From NCBI GenBank assembly GCA_005788815.1, contig SYAZ01000032.1, positions 28,748-92,747 on the forward strand: a stretch of DNA of 64,000 bases, written 5' to 3'. Positions 44,074 to 52,082 of the stretch are shown in pieces. The DNA is from Actinomycetota bacterium (lineage in GTDB: Bacteria; Actinomycetota; Acidimicrobiia; Acidimicrobiales; Ilumatobacteraceae). The position numbers and the translations under genes are program-made. The notes beneath the pieces were generated by a model. The model made no database searches and was not told the DNA's origin. It saw nothing but the letters and a program-made list of their open reading frames with translations. Position 1 is the first letter of the stretch; every line of letters starts with the position of its first letter.

Positions 44074-45604
44074 GACTTGTTACCCCCATGGTGAGCACAA
44101 TAAGGAGTGAAGCCAATACGTACCCCGACTGTTGGGTTAGTGCACCGGGGCGGCCGAGCAATTGTGAAATCGCCATAGTCAAAGTGGTGGAATTGGATCG
44201 CGTCAGAAATGAAGTAACCCCAAATTCGCCTAATGAGATTGCAGCCGAGATACCAACACTGCGCAGCAGTGCAGGACGAAGAAGCGCAATGTCTATACGC
44301 AACCAAGTGTGCCATGGTGATGCACCCAATAGTGCTGCTCCTACGCGAAGTGATGGTGGGATTGCCTGCACTGCTGGTTCCAGTATGCGAATGGCAACGG
44401 GAAGAGCAATAAGGGCATGAACAACTGGAATGAGCCATGTGTGACTCCGCCATGCAAACGGATCTGTGTTGTATGTGATGACAATCCCAAGACCGAGAGT
44501 CGCTGCGGAAACAACGAGAGGTAACGAGGTAACAAAGCGAAGTATGCGATGTTGCTCTGCATAGTGAAACCATTGGCGCCCCATTTGTTGTGCAGCAATA
44601 AGTGCAAGAGCCACGGCCAAGATGGCTGTTGCAAGTGAGAACAGGAGTGATGTGACGATCACTCTCCACGTAGAGACAGTGAGTTGGGGCAATGTTCCAC
44701 CGAGCACCGAGCTCCACGCATGAAATGAAAGACGACCTCGATACGAAATGGAACGTATCAATGTGGCAACAAGAGGAAGAGCCACAACAATGACCGGGAC
44801 AACAACCGAGACCAGAACAATCCAGCGACCGCGGGGTTTCGTATGCAGCGGTATTGGTGCCGAACTCACATGTGTGGAAGTTGTCTGCAGCGGTGATGGC
44901 CGTGAGATTTGGAAGACCAACAACACCACAACCATTTGAAGAACAGCAAGAGTGATAGCAACATCGGTGTTTCCTAATCGAACCGACTGCGTGAATATCT
45001 CTGTCTCAATGGTTCGTCGCGAAAAGCCGCCAACGATTGAAATGACTCCGAAGGATGTGAAGCAATATGTGAACACAAGTGCAGCAGCAGAGTTAACGGC
45101 ACTGCGTATGTTGGGCCACATAATGTGGGCAAAGGTTTGCCATGGTGACGCACCTAATGTTGCGGCGGATTCTTCGTATCTGGGGTTCAAGAGGGCCCAA
45201 CGAGGACTCACTATCCGTAAAACAACTGCCACATTAAACACAACATGCGCCCAGAGGATTGAAATAACGCCTGTGCGTTGAGATATCGCAAGTACGCCGG
45301 CCGCCACAACAATGGAAGGCAATACAAATGGTGTTGTCAGTAGTCCACGACATAAGCGTGCGCCAGGAAATTGAAAACGTGAGAGTGCCCAGGTGGCAGG
45401 TATGGCAAAAATCATCGTGGCAAGAACAGATAACACCGCTTGCCACAGGGAGAACCAAAGAATGCGAAGTATTGAAGGGTCTGAAAGCACGTCTCGACTG
45501 GTGCTCACGCTAAAGAATGTGGCAACAGTGTTGAGAAATGGCAGAACAAGAAAGACGGCAACGAATCCCACGGGAAGAAACGAAAGCAGTCGTCGAGTGG
45601 TCAT
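44066..45604 (-). CDS. thiP: thiamine ABC transporter permease
   Basis: 512-residue permease with two fused halves and about twelve helices. EAA-type loops are EESAATLGASPWQTFAHIMWPNIRSA in the first half and RVGAALLGASPWHTWLRIDIALLRPA in the second. The start ATG at 45604 overlaps the thiB stop in ATGA; an in-frame start 30 bases upstream lies inside thiB and is less likely. The family also contains FbpB, but operon and riboswitch context point to thiamine. Confidence 0.88.
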   Translation of the reverse strand: MTTRRLLSFLPVGFVAVFLVLPFLNTVATFFSVSTSRDVLSDPSILRILWFSLWQAVLSVLATMIFAIPATWALSRFQFPGARLCRGLLTTPFVLPSIVVAAGVLAISQRTGVISILWAHVVFNVAVVLRIVSPRWALLNPRYEESAATLGASPWQTFAHIMWPNIRSAVNSAAALVFTYCFTSFGVISIVGGFSRRTIETEIFTQSVRLGNTDVAITLAVLQMVVVLLVFQISRPSPLQTTSTHVSSAPIPLHTKPRGRWIVLVSVVVPVIVVALPLVATLIRSISYRGRLSFHAWSSVLGGTLPQLTVSTWRVIVTSLLFSLATAILAVALALIAAQQMGRQWFHYAEQHRILRFVTSLPLVVSAATLGLGIVITYNTDPFAWRSHTWLIPVVHALIALPVAIRILEPAVQAIPPSLRVGAALLGASPWHTWLRIDIALLRPALLRSVGISAAISLGEFGVTSFLTRSNSTTLTMAISQLLGRPGALTQQSGYVLASLLIVLTMGVTSRA

Positions 45605-46590
45605 AGCAGTATTGCTCTCCACTCGTTCAGCCACTTCTCACGATTGCCTTCTATGTCTTGCGGGCTGACAGTAAGTGGGTTCTTTGCTCGCACGGCAAAC
45701 TTCACAAATAAATCTGGCAACACAGCTTCCTTGTTCACTGGAAAGACAAACAGTGAGAGCGGCATTGACTCTTGGAATCTTTTGCCCAAGAGGTACTTCA
45801 CCAATGTTTCTGCAGCAGGGGAGTTTGCACTTCCTCGCATCACGCCCACGTATTCGGTTTGTCGGAAACATGTTGACTCAATTACAGACGTAGTGGGTTC
45901 AGTTATGGGGTTAGACGGATCTGCATACAGCACTTCGGCGGGTGGGCTTGAGCCGTAGCTAACTACAAGTGGGTATTTGCCATTGCCTGAACTTCCAGAG
46001 AAATCAACGGTGTATGCAGTTGTCCAGTCGGGTGCGATGTGCACATGGCCCTTCAACGCTTCCCAGAATGTTTGCCACTTACCCTCGCCGAAGTGAGCGA
46101 TTGTTCCGAGCAAGAATCCAAGACCAGGGGATGAAGCAACTGGATCTTGTGTAACTAACAAACCTCGATACTGAGGAAGCACTAAGTCTTCTAGGCGAGT
46201 AGGTATCGGGACATCGCTATTTGCAAACCACTCTTTGTCGGCGTTGATACAGATATCGCCGGTGTTGACTGGTTCGTAACTTGTAAGCAGAGATGCTTGT
46301 TCAGCTCTCGACAACATGGTGTTATCCACGCCCCACAGCACGTCACCTTCAGGATTTCCGGCAGTGAGAATTGCTTTGGAAACGAGGACTCCGGAATCAC
46401 CACCTGTGATGACTTTGACCGTGATACCAGTGTCATTCGTGAATTCGTCAAAAATTCCTTCTTCAGGTGTGAATGCGTCGTACGCCAAGAGGGTGACAGT
46501 TGCTGGCTTCTTCTCGACATTCTCTGATGTGGAAGAAGTGCATGCTGCAAGTGATGCCACAGCGACAGTGAATACAAATAGTCGTTTCAT
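45601..46590 (-). CDS. thiB: thiamine ABC transporter, substrate-binding lipoprotein
   Basis: 329 residues with lipobox SLAAC (Cys17). The mature start TVTLLAYDAFTPEEGIFDEFTNDTGITVKVI is typical of ThiB/TbpA, as are DVLWGVDNTMLSRAEQASLL and the later DPVASSPGLGFLLGTI, with GYLVVSYGSSP-type strand YPLVVSYGSSPPAE. The binding lobe binds thiamine and/or its phosphates outside the membrane. It overlaps thiN by 4 bases. Confidence 0.92.
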   Translation of the reverse strand: MKRLFVFTVAVASLAACTSSTSENVEKKPATVTLLAYDAFTPEEGIFDEFTNDTGITVKVITGGDSGVLVSKAILTAGNPEGDVLWGVDNTMLSRAEQASLLTSYEPVNTGDICINADKEWFANSDVPIPTRLEDLVLPQYRGLLVTQDPVASSPGLGFLLGTIAHFGEGKWQTFWEALKGHVHIAPDWTTAYTVDFSGSSGNGKYPLVVSYGSSPPAEVLYADPSNPITEPTTSVIESTCFRQTEYVGVMRGSANSPAAETLVKYLLGKRFQESMPLSLFVFPVNKEAVLPDLFVKFAVRAKNPLTVSPQDIEGNREKWLNEWRAILL

Positions 46591-47231
46591 AGATTTCCTC
46601 CGAGGAAAAAGGGTTGGATGATTGCTACTGCACCATGGGAGACAGTGACAGAAACATTTGAGTTGGTAGCTGTGTTGCTCACACCACGTGAAGCAAATGC
46701 TTGAAGTTCTTCGTTAGATAAATTCCATTGCAAACCAGTTGTGGAAATCACGCATGACCCGCCAAGGGGAATGAGCGAGATTGTGTCGTCAACAGAAACC
46801 GACAAACTCGCTGGTACGTCGGGTCGTGCAAAACATATGCGTGCGTTACCTATGTACAGAGTGCAATGTGTGGCCGCAAGTGAATGAACCATTCCGAGTA
46901 GATGATCGAATCGATCGCCTCCACCAGATACCACCGTGATATTGGTGATTCCGCGTTGCATTGCGTTATAGACAGCAATCTCGGTGTCGGTTTCATCTTT
47001 GGCCGTGTCGAATGTATGGATGTCTACGTTGCGTGCTTGAGCGTCGGCAACATCAGACGCTGCAATGGAATCCATGTCGCCCACGAGGAGATGTGGCTGC
47101 ATGCCAAGTGATTGAGCATGGCCGTAGCCAGAATCCGCGGCGATGACAAGTGCATCATCAATGAGATGCTCTAAAACTTTCGCATTGGGTGGATTGCCAC
47201 CAGTAAATATGACTGCGTGCGTTAACGCCAT
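46587..47231 (-). CDS. thiN: thiamine diphosphokinase
   Basis: 214 residues. Converts imported thiamine plus ATP to thiamine diphosphate and AMP. Family motifs are VIAADSGYGHAQSLGMQPHLLVGDMDSI, FDTAKDETDTEIAVYNAMQRG and VVSGGGDRFDHLLG near residues 20-115; the C-terminal half is the beta-sandwich thiamine-binding domain (TTGLQWNLSNEEL). The start is the ATG at 47231: an earlier in-frame ATG at 47252 lies inside the riboswitch aptamer and has no independent support. First gene of the operon. Confidence 0.92.
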   Translation of the reverse strand: MALTHAVIFTGGNPPNAKVLEHLIDDALVIAADSGYGHAQSLGMQPHLLVGDMDSIAASDVADAQARNVDIHTFDTAKDETDTEIAVYNAMQRGITNITVVSGGGDRFDHLLGMVHSLAATHCTLYIGNARICFARPDVPASLSVSVDDTISLIPLGGSCVISTTGLQWNLSNEELQAFASRGVSNTATNSNVSVTVSHGAVAIIQPFFLGGNL

Positions 47232-47236
47232 GTTGT

Positions 47237-47325
47237 TTCCCTCCGCTGGCATTACCCAGATCAGGTTCTCGGGTCGGCCACCGCAGTGACCCTCTCAGCC
47301 CGCTGATCGCGCGAGCTCCCCATAA
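47237..47325 (-). ncRNA. TPP riboswitch (THI element)
   Basis: On the minus strand the element reads GGGGAGC, then GGGCTGAGAGGG (about 47303-47292), then GACCCGAGAACCTGATCTGG, GTAATGCCAGC and GGAGGGA. These are the invariant CUGAGA and ACCUGAUCUGG...AAUGCCAGCG segments of the TPP aptamer. The final GGAGGG (47244-47239) is also the thiN Shine-Dalgarno sequence, 7 nt before the ATG, so ligand binding could directly hide it. Confidence 0.94.
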
Positions 47326-47455
47326 GTTGTAAGTGAAGTTTATACGGATTGTTGGGCCATGGCGCATTCACGGTTGCCTTATGGCTTCCTTCATGCATGC
47401 GTCTAAGTTGTGATGAGGGTAGGGCAGCGTATGGATTCGCTGAGAGGAGAAGATC

Positions 47456-48244
47456 ATGGGCTCATTAGACGGTCGAATTGCACTCGTCACCGGAGGAGGT
47501 CGGGGAATTGGTAAGGCAATTTCTCTTGCGTTGGCAAACGAAGGGGCAACTGTTGCCATCAACTATCGGCGTGACAAAGAATCTGCCGAAGTCACTCAAC
47601 GTGAAATTCTTGATGCAGGTGGAATCGCAACTATTCATCAAGGGTCAAACGACATCCCCGAGGAAAACGTGGCCTTGGTGAAAGATGTGTTGTCTGTGCA
47701 TAGTGGTATTGACATTGCAGTTCTCAACGGCGGTATTGCGTCAAAGGGCAGAAGCGTGGCTGATACCGAAGCAGAAGAATTGTGGAATCTGGTGGCAACA
47801 CACGCTCTGGGACCACATCAACTGTGTCGGGCCCTCATTCCATCGATGCGTGCACGTGGTCGCGGCGATATCGTGTTCATCTCTTCGGTAGCCACATCTG
47901 GAATGTCTGCAAATGGCGCTCCCTACAACATGGGCAAAGCAGCGATGGAAGCACTGGCGCTTACTTTGGCAAAGGAAGAACGGCCACACGGTATTCGTGT
48001 CAACATCGTGGCTCCTGGCCTCGTGGAGACAGACATGGGTGTTCGTCTTGCACGCGCCATGACCGGGCGACGAGAGATGGAAGATCTGAGGTCGATGGAT
48101 GACGCTGCTCCATTTGGACGCGTGTGTCAGCCAGAAGACATTGCCGCAGCAGTGTTGTGGTTCTGCTCACCGTCGGCTTCATACATCACGGGTCAACGCA
48201 TTCAGGTCGATGGCGGTGGGTCAACCCTTCGGGTGGGTCAATAA
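47456..48244 (+). CDS. SDR family oxidoreductase (FabG-like)
   Basis: 262-residue short-chain dehydrogenase. The cofactor motif is ALVTGGGRGIGKAISLALA (TGxxxGxG), with a basic NYRR after beta-2 suggesting NADP(H). The structural motif is LNGGIAS. The catalytic Ser is in FISSVATSGMSANGAPYNMGKAAMEAL, with Tyr-Asn-Met-Gly-Lys as the YxxxK site. The end SPSASYITGQRIQVDGG is typical. A Shine-Dalgarno GAGGAGA precedes the ATG. It resembles 3-oxoacyl-ACP reductases, but the lone context leaves the substrate open. Confidence 0.88.
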   Translation: MGSLDGRIALVTGGGRGIGKAISLALANEGATVAINYRRDKESAEVTQREILDAGGIATIHQGSNDIPEENVALVKDVLSVHSGIDIAVLNGGIASKGRSVADTEAEELWNLVATHALGPHQLCRALIPSMRARGRGDIVFISSVATSGMSANGAPYNMGKAAMEALALTLAKEERPHGIRVNIVAPGLVETDMGVRLARAMTGRREMEDLRSMDDAAPFGRVCQPEDIAAAVLWFCSPSASYITGQRIQVDGGGSTLRVGQ

Positions 48245-48290
48245 CCGCTCGGAGAGCCAGTTTCGGCTATTCGGCGCACCTAATACTCGG

Positions 48291-48296
48291 TAGCCT
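48291..48296 (+). promoter_or_regulatory. candidate -10 element for the nfuA-like gene
   Basis: TAGCCT is followed by 7 nt and the GTG at 48304; this supports GTG as the start over longer in-frame extensions into the SDR gene. Confidence 0.4.
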
Positions 48297-48303
48297 TCAC
48301 AGT

Positions 48304-48924
48304 GTGAGTCCTCTTGCCCCCCAAAACACAGACACCATTATCGAAATCACTGATGAAGCACTTGTGCAACTGAAGTTGTTGCGAGATGAAGAACCAGAAA
48401 AAGAACGTTTGGGTCTTCGCCTTGAAGTGATGGCGAATCCAGGTGAAGAATTTCAATACGACTTGTCATTCGACATCGTGACGCAAGCTGCATTCTCTGA
48501 TGAAGTGCGCACAATTAATGGCCTCAAGGTCATCATTCCATTGCCTTCGTTTGAACACATCAACGGAGCCACTCTTGACTATTCAGAGCGTCAAGGATTA
48601 ATTATTCGCAATCCAAACAAGCCACCTGCGCCAATGATTGAGGGTCTTGTTAATGACGATGCATTCTCAGCTTCTATCGAGGCAGTCATCGCAACCGATG
48701 TAAACCCAGCGCTTGCTGCACACGGCGGTTTTGTCACCTTCGTTGGACATGACACTGAAGGCATTGCGTATCTCACCATGGGTGGTGGTTGTCACGGTTG
48801 TTCAATGAGCAAAATGACAATGTTGGACGGCGTGCAAACAACTCTTATTGAACAAGTTCCTGGCGTTGTAAAAGTTCGCGACATTACAGACCACGCAAGT
48901 GGTGCGAATCCGTACTACAGCTAG
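48304..48924 (+). CDS. nfuA: NfuA-like Fe-S cluster carrier (A-type domain + NifU domain)
   Basis: 206 residues. The N-terminal about 95 resemble a degenerate A-type carrier (ITDEALVQLKLLRDEEPEKERLGLRLEV, without the usual cysteines). The C-terminal NifU-like domain has NPALAAHGGFVTFVGHD and YLTMGGGCHGCSMSKMTMLDGVQTTLIEQVPGV, with the Cys-x-x-Cys that binds a 4Fe-4S cluster between two subunits. It would deliver clusters to enzymes such as IlvD. GTG start; the MOSC gene follows after 8 bases. Confidence 0.88.
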   Translation: MSPLAPQNTDTIIEITDEALVQLKLLRDEEPEKERLGLRLEVMANPGEEFQYDLSFDIVTQAAFSDEVRTINGLKVIIPLPSFEHINGATLDYSERQGLIIRNPNKPPAPMIEGLVNDDAFSASIEAVIATDVNPALAAHGGFVTFVGHDTEGIAYLTMGGGCHGCSMSKMTMLDGVQTTLIEQVPGVVKVRDITDHASGANPYYS

Positions 48925-48932
48925 AGACAATC

Positions 48933-49772
48933 ATGCAGATCTCTCAATTGTGGACATACCCCGTGAAGTCCATGGTGGGTGTTACTACCGAGTCTGTTGA
49001 ACTTTCGTCGCTTGGCATCGTGGGAGATCGTCATTGGGCGATTCGCGATAATGAACGCGGTGGCATTCGTGGCGCAAAGAAAATTGGTGAACTCATGCAG
49101 TTCAGCGCACGCCCCGTCAATGACGGGTCACATCATGTAGCAATTACTTTTCCAGATGGCTCTGAAGTTCTCAGTAGCGCACCAAACATTTCGCAATTGC
49201 TGAGCGACGCCTTGCATCGATCCGTCACTCTGGAGTCTTTGCCTACCGATGGTTCGTTAGAGCATTTTCGTCGTGGTCCTGCAGATTCATCTGATGTCAT
49301 GGAAGAACTTCGCGGCATCTTTGGGCGCGAGGTAGAAGAGCCACTTCCAGATTTCAGTGCGTTTCCTCCAGAGGTTGCAGAGTTTGAGTCGCCTCCAGGT
49401 ACGCATCATGATTGTTGGCCATTGCTCGTGATGACAACATCTGCACTTCAGGCTCTTTCTGATGCTGTGCCAGAGTCTCACATCGATGTTCTGCGCTTTC
49501 GTCCGAGCATTGTGATTCAGACAGACAATGGGGCCGGCCATATTGAGTTTTCATGGAAAGGCAAGACTGCTTCATTGGGAACTGCAGTGGTCGAATTTCT
49601 CGATCCGTGTCCGCGCTGCATCATGATTACCCGCAAGGTCAATGACGAACTACCTGAAGACCGTGCAATTCTGCGTCACGTTGTTCGCGACCTCAACCAG
49701 GCCGTTGGCGTATACGCACGAATCATTACGCCTGGTCGTGTTGCTTTGGGCGACGCTCTCACGTTTCATTAG
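48933..49772 (+). CDS. MOSC domain-containing protein (YcbX/mARC-like)
   Basis: 279 residues. The MOSC N-terminal beta-barrel begins with LWTYPVKSMVGVTTESVELSSLGIVGDRHWAI. The MOSC core follows, with HIDVLRFRPSIVIQT and the Cys-bearing VVEFLDPCPRCIMITRKV, where a Cys could ligate molybdenum cofactor as in YcbX and mARC. The family reduces N-hydroxylated compounds or carries sulfur/Mo cofactor. It lies 8 bases after the nfuA-like gene, so the two are probably co-transcribed. Confidence 0.85.
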   Translation: MQISQLWTYPVKSMVGVTTESVELSSLGIVGDRHWAIRDNERGGIRGAKKIGELMQFSARPVNDGSHHVAITFPDGSEVLSSAPNISQLLSDALHRSVTLESLPTDGSLEHFRRGPADSSDVMEELRGIFGREVEEPLPDFSAFPPEVAEFESPPGTHHDCWPLLVMTTSALQALSDAVPESHIDVLRFRPSIVIQTDNGAGHIEFSWKGKTASLGTAVVEFLDPCPRCIMITRKVNDELPEDRAILRHVVRDLNQAVGVYARIITPGRVALGDALTFH

Positions 49773-49802
49773 TGCTGGCTCTCGGAAGGTACACCCGAGA
49801 CG

Positions 49803-49808
49803 TAGGGT
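49803..49808 (+). promoter_or_regulatory. candidate -10 element for the gene at 49815
   Basis: TAGGGT ends 6 nt before the ATG; no Shine-Dalgarno sequence. Confidence 0.4.
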
Positions 49809-49814
49809 GCGTGT

Positions 49815-50510
49815 ATGGGAATTTTTAGTGCCATTAAGCAACGTGCAGCCAACAAGGCATTAGCAAAAGCAAATCGGCAGTATGGGCAAGAGTTAGCAAA
49901 TTGGACAAAGGACTCAGCCGCACTTGAAGAGATGCTCACAATTACTCGTGATTGCGCAACTGGAAAAGCAAGAGAACATTTCGTTGACAACGATGATTTC
50001 GGATTCATGCTGAAAGCCGATGAGTTTGCCATGGCGCATTTGCAAGGTGTCATGTATCTCGAAGTTGTGAAGGCGCCCACGCGTTACAGCGGCGGATACG
50101 GGGGCGTGTCATTTCCGCTTTTTGGGCGGGTGCGAATAAACACAGGCCGCACAGGCGGTCAGATAACTCCAGGTGAAGAATCTATTGATGTCACCGATTC
50201 AGGCAATGCACTCATTTCAAATAAGCGCATTATGTTTGCCGGAACAAAGCGCACGCATGAATGGAAATTCGACAAGATGATGAGCTGTTCGCATATGGAT
50301 GGCGGCATGACCATTTTTGCAATGAGCACTGGTAAACCTGCCGGACTTGGCTATGGCGACGGATCCGCTACTGAAGTGCAATTTCGCATAGAACTCGCAG
50401 CAGCAATGGCGCTGGGAACACTTGAACGATATGAAAGTGAGTTGCTAGCTGAGAAGGCTCAGTTGGAAATGGCCAAACCTGTTGCGCCGGCACCAATAGC
50501 TACTACATAG
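49815..50510 (+). CDS. hypothetical protein with PH-like central segment
   Basis: 231 residues, soluble, no signal peptide. An N-terminal helical part (IKQRAANKALAKANRQYGQELANW) is followed by a beta-rich part in which TDSGNALISNKRIMFAGTKRTHEWKFDKMMSCSHMDGGMTIF looks like the strands of a bacterial PH-like domain. The C-terminal part is helical and ends in a Pro/Ala-rich tail. I do not recognise a specific family. Convergent with the gene at 50523. Confidence 0.65.
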   Translation: MGIFSAIKQRAANKALAKANRQYGQELANWTKDSAALEEMLTITRDCATGKAREHFVDNDDFGFMLKADEFAMAHLQGVMYLEVVKAPTRYSGGYGGVSFPLFGRVRINTGRTGGQITPGEESIDVTDSGNALISNKRIMFAGTKRTHEWKFDKMMSCSHMDGGMTIFAMSTGKPAGLGYGDGSATEVQFRIELAAAMALGTLERYESELLAEKAQLEMAKPVAPAPIATT

Positions 50511-50522
50511 ATACAGATTTAC

Positions 50523-51089
50523 TTAGCGGCGCTTGCCTTGCTGCTTTGCTTTGGCAGCTTTTTCTTCAGCCTTGCGCGCTTTACGTGCTTCACGTTTTGC
50601 GGCTTGCGCGGCTTCGTCTACTTCACGTAAAGCAGTAACAGGTGCAGGCCCAGATGGTGCAAACCGTTCGTCGCTTGCAACAAGTTGACGGAACCCTTTG
50701 AGTGAACGTGAATACTGAATAACCATCAGACGCACTGCGTCAAGACCGTATTCGTTGATTGCTTCTGGAAGTACTGCATGTAGTTCTTCGAGAGTGGGGT
50801 CTTCAGATGATTCACCCAATTTGTCGATTGTCCACTGTGTGCATGGTTCAGCAAGAACAACTCCGGCGTCATGTGCCACGCGACGCTTGGCAATTCCATT
50901 GCGCACTTCAACACCGAGTGATGCTGGATTTTCGTATGCGTCTGCTGGCAAGCCAACGATCTGTGCGAATCCGTCACGAAGGTCGCCTTCAAGTGCAAGG
51001 GCAAGAGTTCCAAGAGCAGAGTCGTCAAGGTTGTCGAAAGCTGCTGTATAGCGGCGGTCAAGTAGGAAGCGATCTTTGTCGTCGTTCAT
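50523..51089 (-). CDS. hypothetical protein with basic coiled-coil tail
   Basis: 188 residues, unrecognised. The body begins DKDRFLLDRRYTAAFDNLDDSALGTLALALEGDLRDGF and is mostly helical. The last about 40 residues are a charged, probably coiled-coil, Lys/Ala-rich tail (KREARKARKAEEKAAKAKQQGKRR) that may contact nucleic acid or ribosomes. GAAAGG lies 8 nt before the ATG. No enzymatic motif is seen. Confidence 0.65.
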   Translation of the reverse strand: MNDDKDRFLLDRRYTAAFDNLDDSALGTLALALEGDLRDGFAQIVGLPADAYENPASLGVEVRNGIAKRRVAHDAGVVLAEPCTQWTIDKLGESSEDPTLEELHAVLPEAINEYGLDAVRLMVIQYSRSLKGFRQLVASDERFAPSGPAPVTALREVDEAAQAAKREARKARKAEEKAAKAKQQGKRR

Positions 51090-51134
51090 CGTGGGCCTTT
51101 CAGGGGTACCGCACGAGGTTATTGCCTGAAAGGG

Positions 51135-51968
51135 TCACCGCGACAATGCTTGGAGTTCACGAACGTAGGCGTCAAGACCAGTACCCGTTCGAATACTGGG
51201 AAGAGAGCCCCCAACGCCCAGGCTTGAGCGCCACGTAACAGCCCAATTGATGGTCATTCGTGCACGAAACGTGGTGCGAGAGCGAGTACGAGAACTGTGG
51301 TCGTAGGTGTACATGCATGGAGAGGTAGCAGTGTCTCCAAGCGAAGTCGTCCATGGGCGTCCTGGCCCCACGCATGAAACGGTGTCGTTCCCGTCACCGG
51401 GTGAATACATGAGGGTCTTTGGAGTTGCTGTGGTTGTCACACTGATGGGGCCAGCAGACGTGGGTATGTATGCAGTAACGCTGATGGGTTTCCAGATACT
51501 TCGCGGAACCCAGAACCACGTTCCAACATGTACCACCATCTTGTCTGCGGGAGGTGCTGTCTTTGTGAGCAACATATTCACCAATCGCGACACACGATTT
51601 TTGGAGTGCTCGGCAATACGAGGTGATACGGAATCTGCAATCCAGTGATACGAACTTGTGGTGGGGCCGCACACACGGGCATACAGCGTCTCTAACACTC
51701 CGTTGCGGTTTCGTATCACGATGGCTCCCGTGCGTGGCCCAGGGGTCGGTGTGATGCTTGTGACGACGCGCCACGAGCATTGTTCGCCAGTGCCGGCAGT
51801 TGGCGGTGCGTCGTAGCGCACCATGGCTTCAATGCTGTCTCCCACGGTGGAGCCGCTGCCCTCACCGGCCGCCATCGCAACGGGAGGTCGCGATATGAAA
51901 CCTGCGAATCCGCTGAGGAGAAGGCTGGTGGCGACGGCAAGTGGGAGAGCGCGTAAGTGGCGGTTCAT
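51135..51968 (-). CDS. secreted hypothetical protein
   Basis: 277 residues with a Sec signal peptide (hydrophobic stretch LPLAVATSLLLSGFAGF, cleavage probably near AMA-AGEG). The mature part is rich in Ser, Thr and Pro, with paired cysteines (EQCSW, ARVCGP, VSCVGPG, TSPCMYTY), and has beta-strand character such as ISVTAYIPTSAGPISVTTTATPKTLMYSPGDG, similar in style to Ig/PKD-like extracellular domains. I do not recognise the family. It is divergent from the HelD-like gene. Confidence 0.7.
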   Translation of the reverse strand: MNRHLRALPLAVATSLLLSGFAGFISRPPVAMAAGEGSGSTVGDSIEAMVRYDAPPTAGTGEQCSWRVVTSITPTPGPRTGAIVIRNRNGVLETLYARVCGPTTSSYHWIADSVSPRIAEHSKNRVSRLVNMLLTKTAPPADKMVVHVGTWFWVPRSIWKPISVTAYIPTSAGPISVTTTATPKTLMYSPGDGNDTVSCVGPGRPWTTSLGDTATSPCMYTYDHSSRTRSRTTFRARMTINWAVTWRSSLGVGGSLPSIRTGTGLDAYVRELQALSR

Positions 51969-52082
51969 ATCACTACTTTCATGAAGGAAATGGGGTCAGG
52001 AGTCTGACGAATGCTGCGCAAAATGTGCAGTCAGGAGGGGGTTATCTGGGCGACGAGTAATGAATATGTGTACGCCGATAGC

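Noticed and set aside
43450-46590. Second iron (Fbp-type) ABC transporter
   Set aside because: Permease and ATPase would allow it, but the binding-protein sequence, the TPP riboswitch and thiN in the same operon point to thiamine.
47232-47252. Upstream in-frame ATG at 47252 as the thiN start
   Set aside because: It lies inside the TPP aptamer, while the ATG at 47231 has a Shine-Dalgarno sequence at the right distance.
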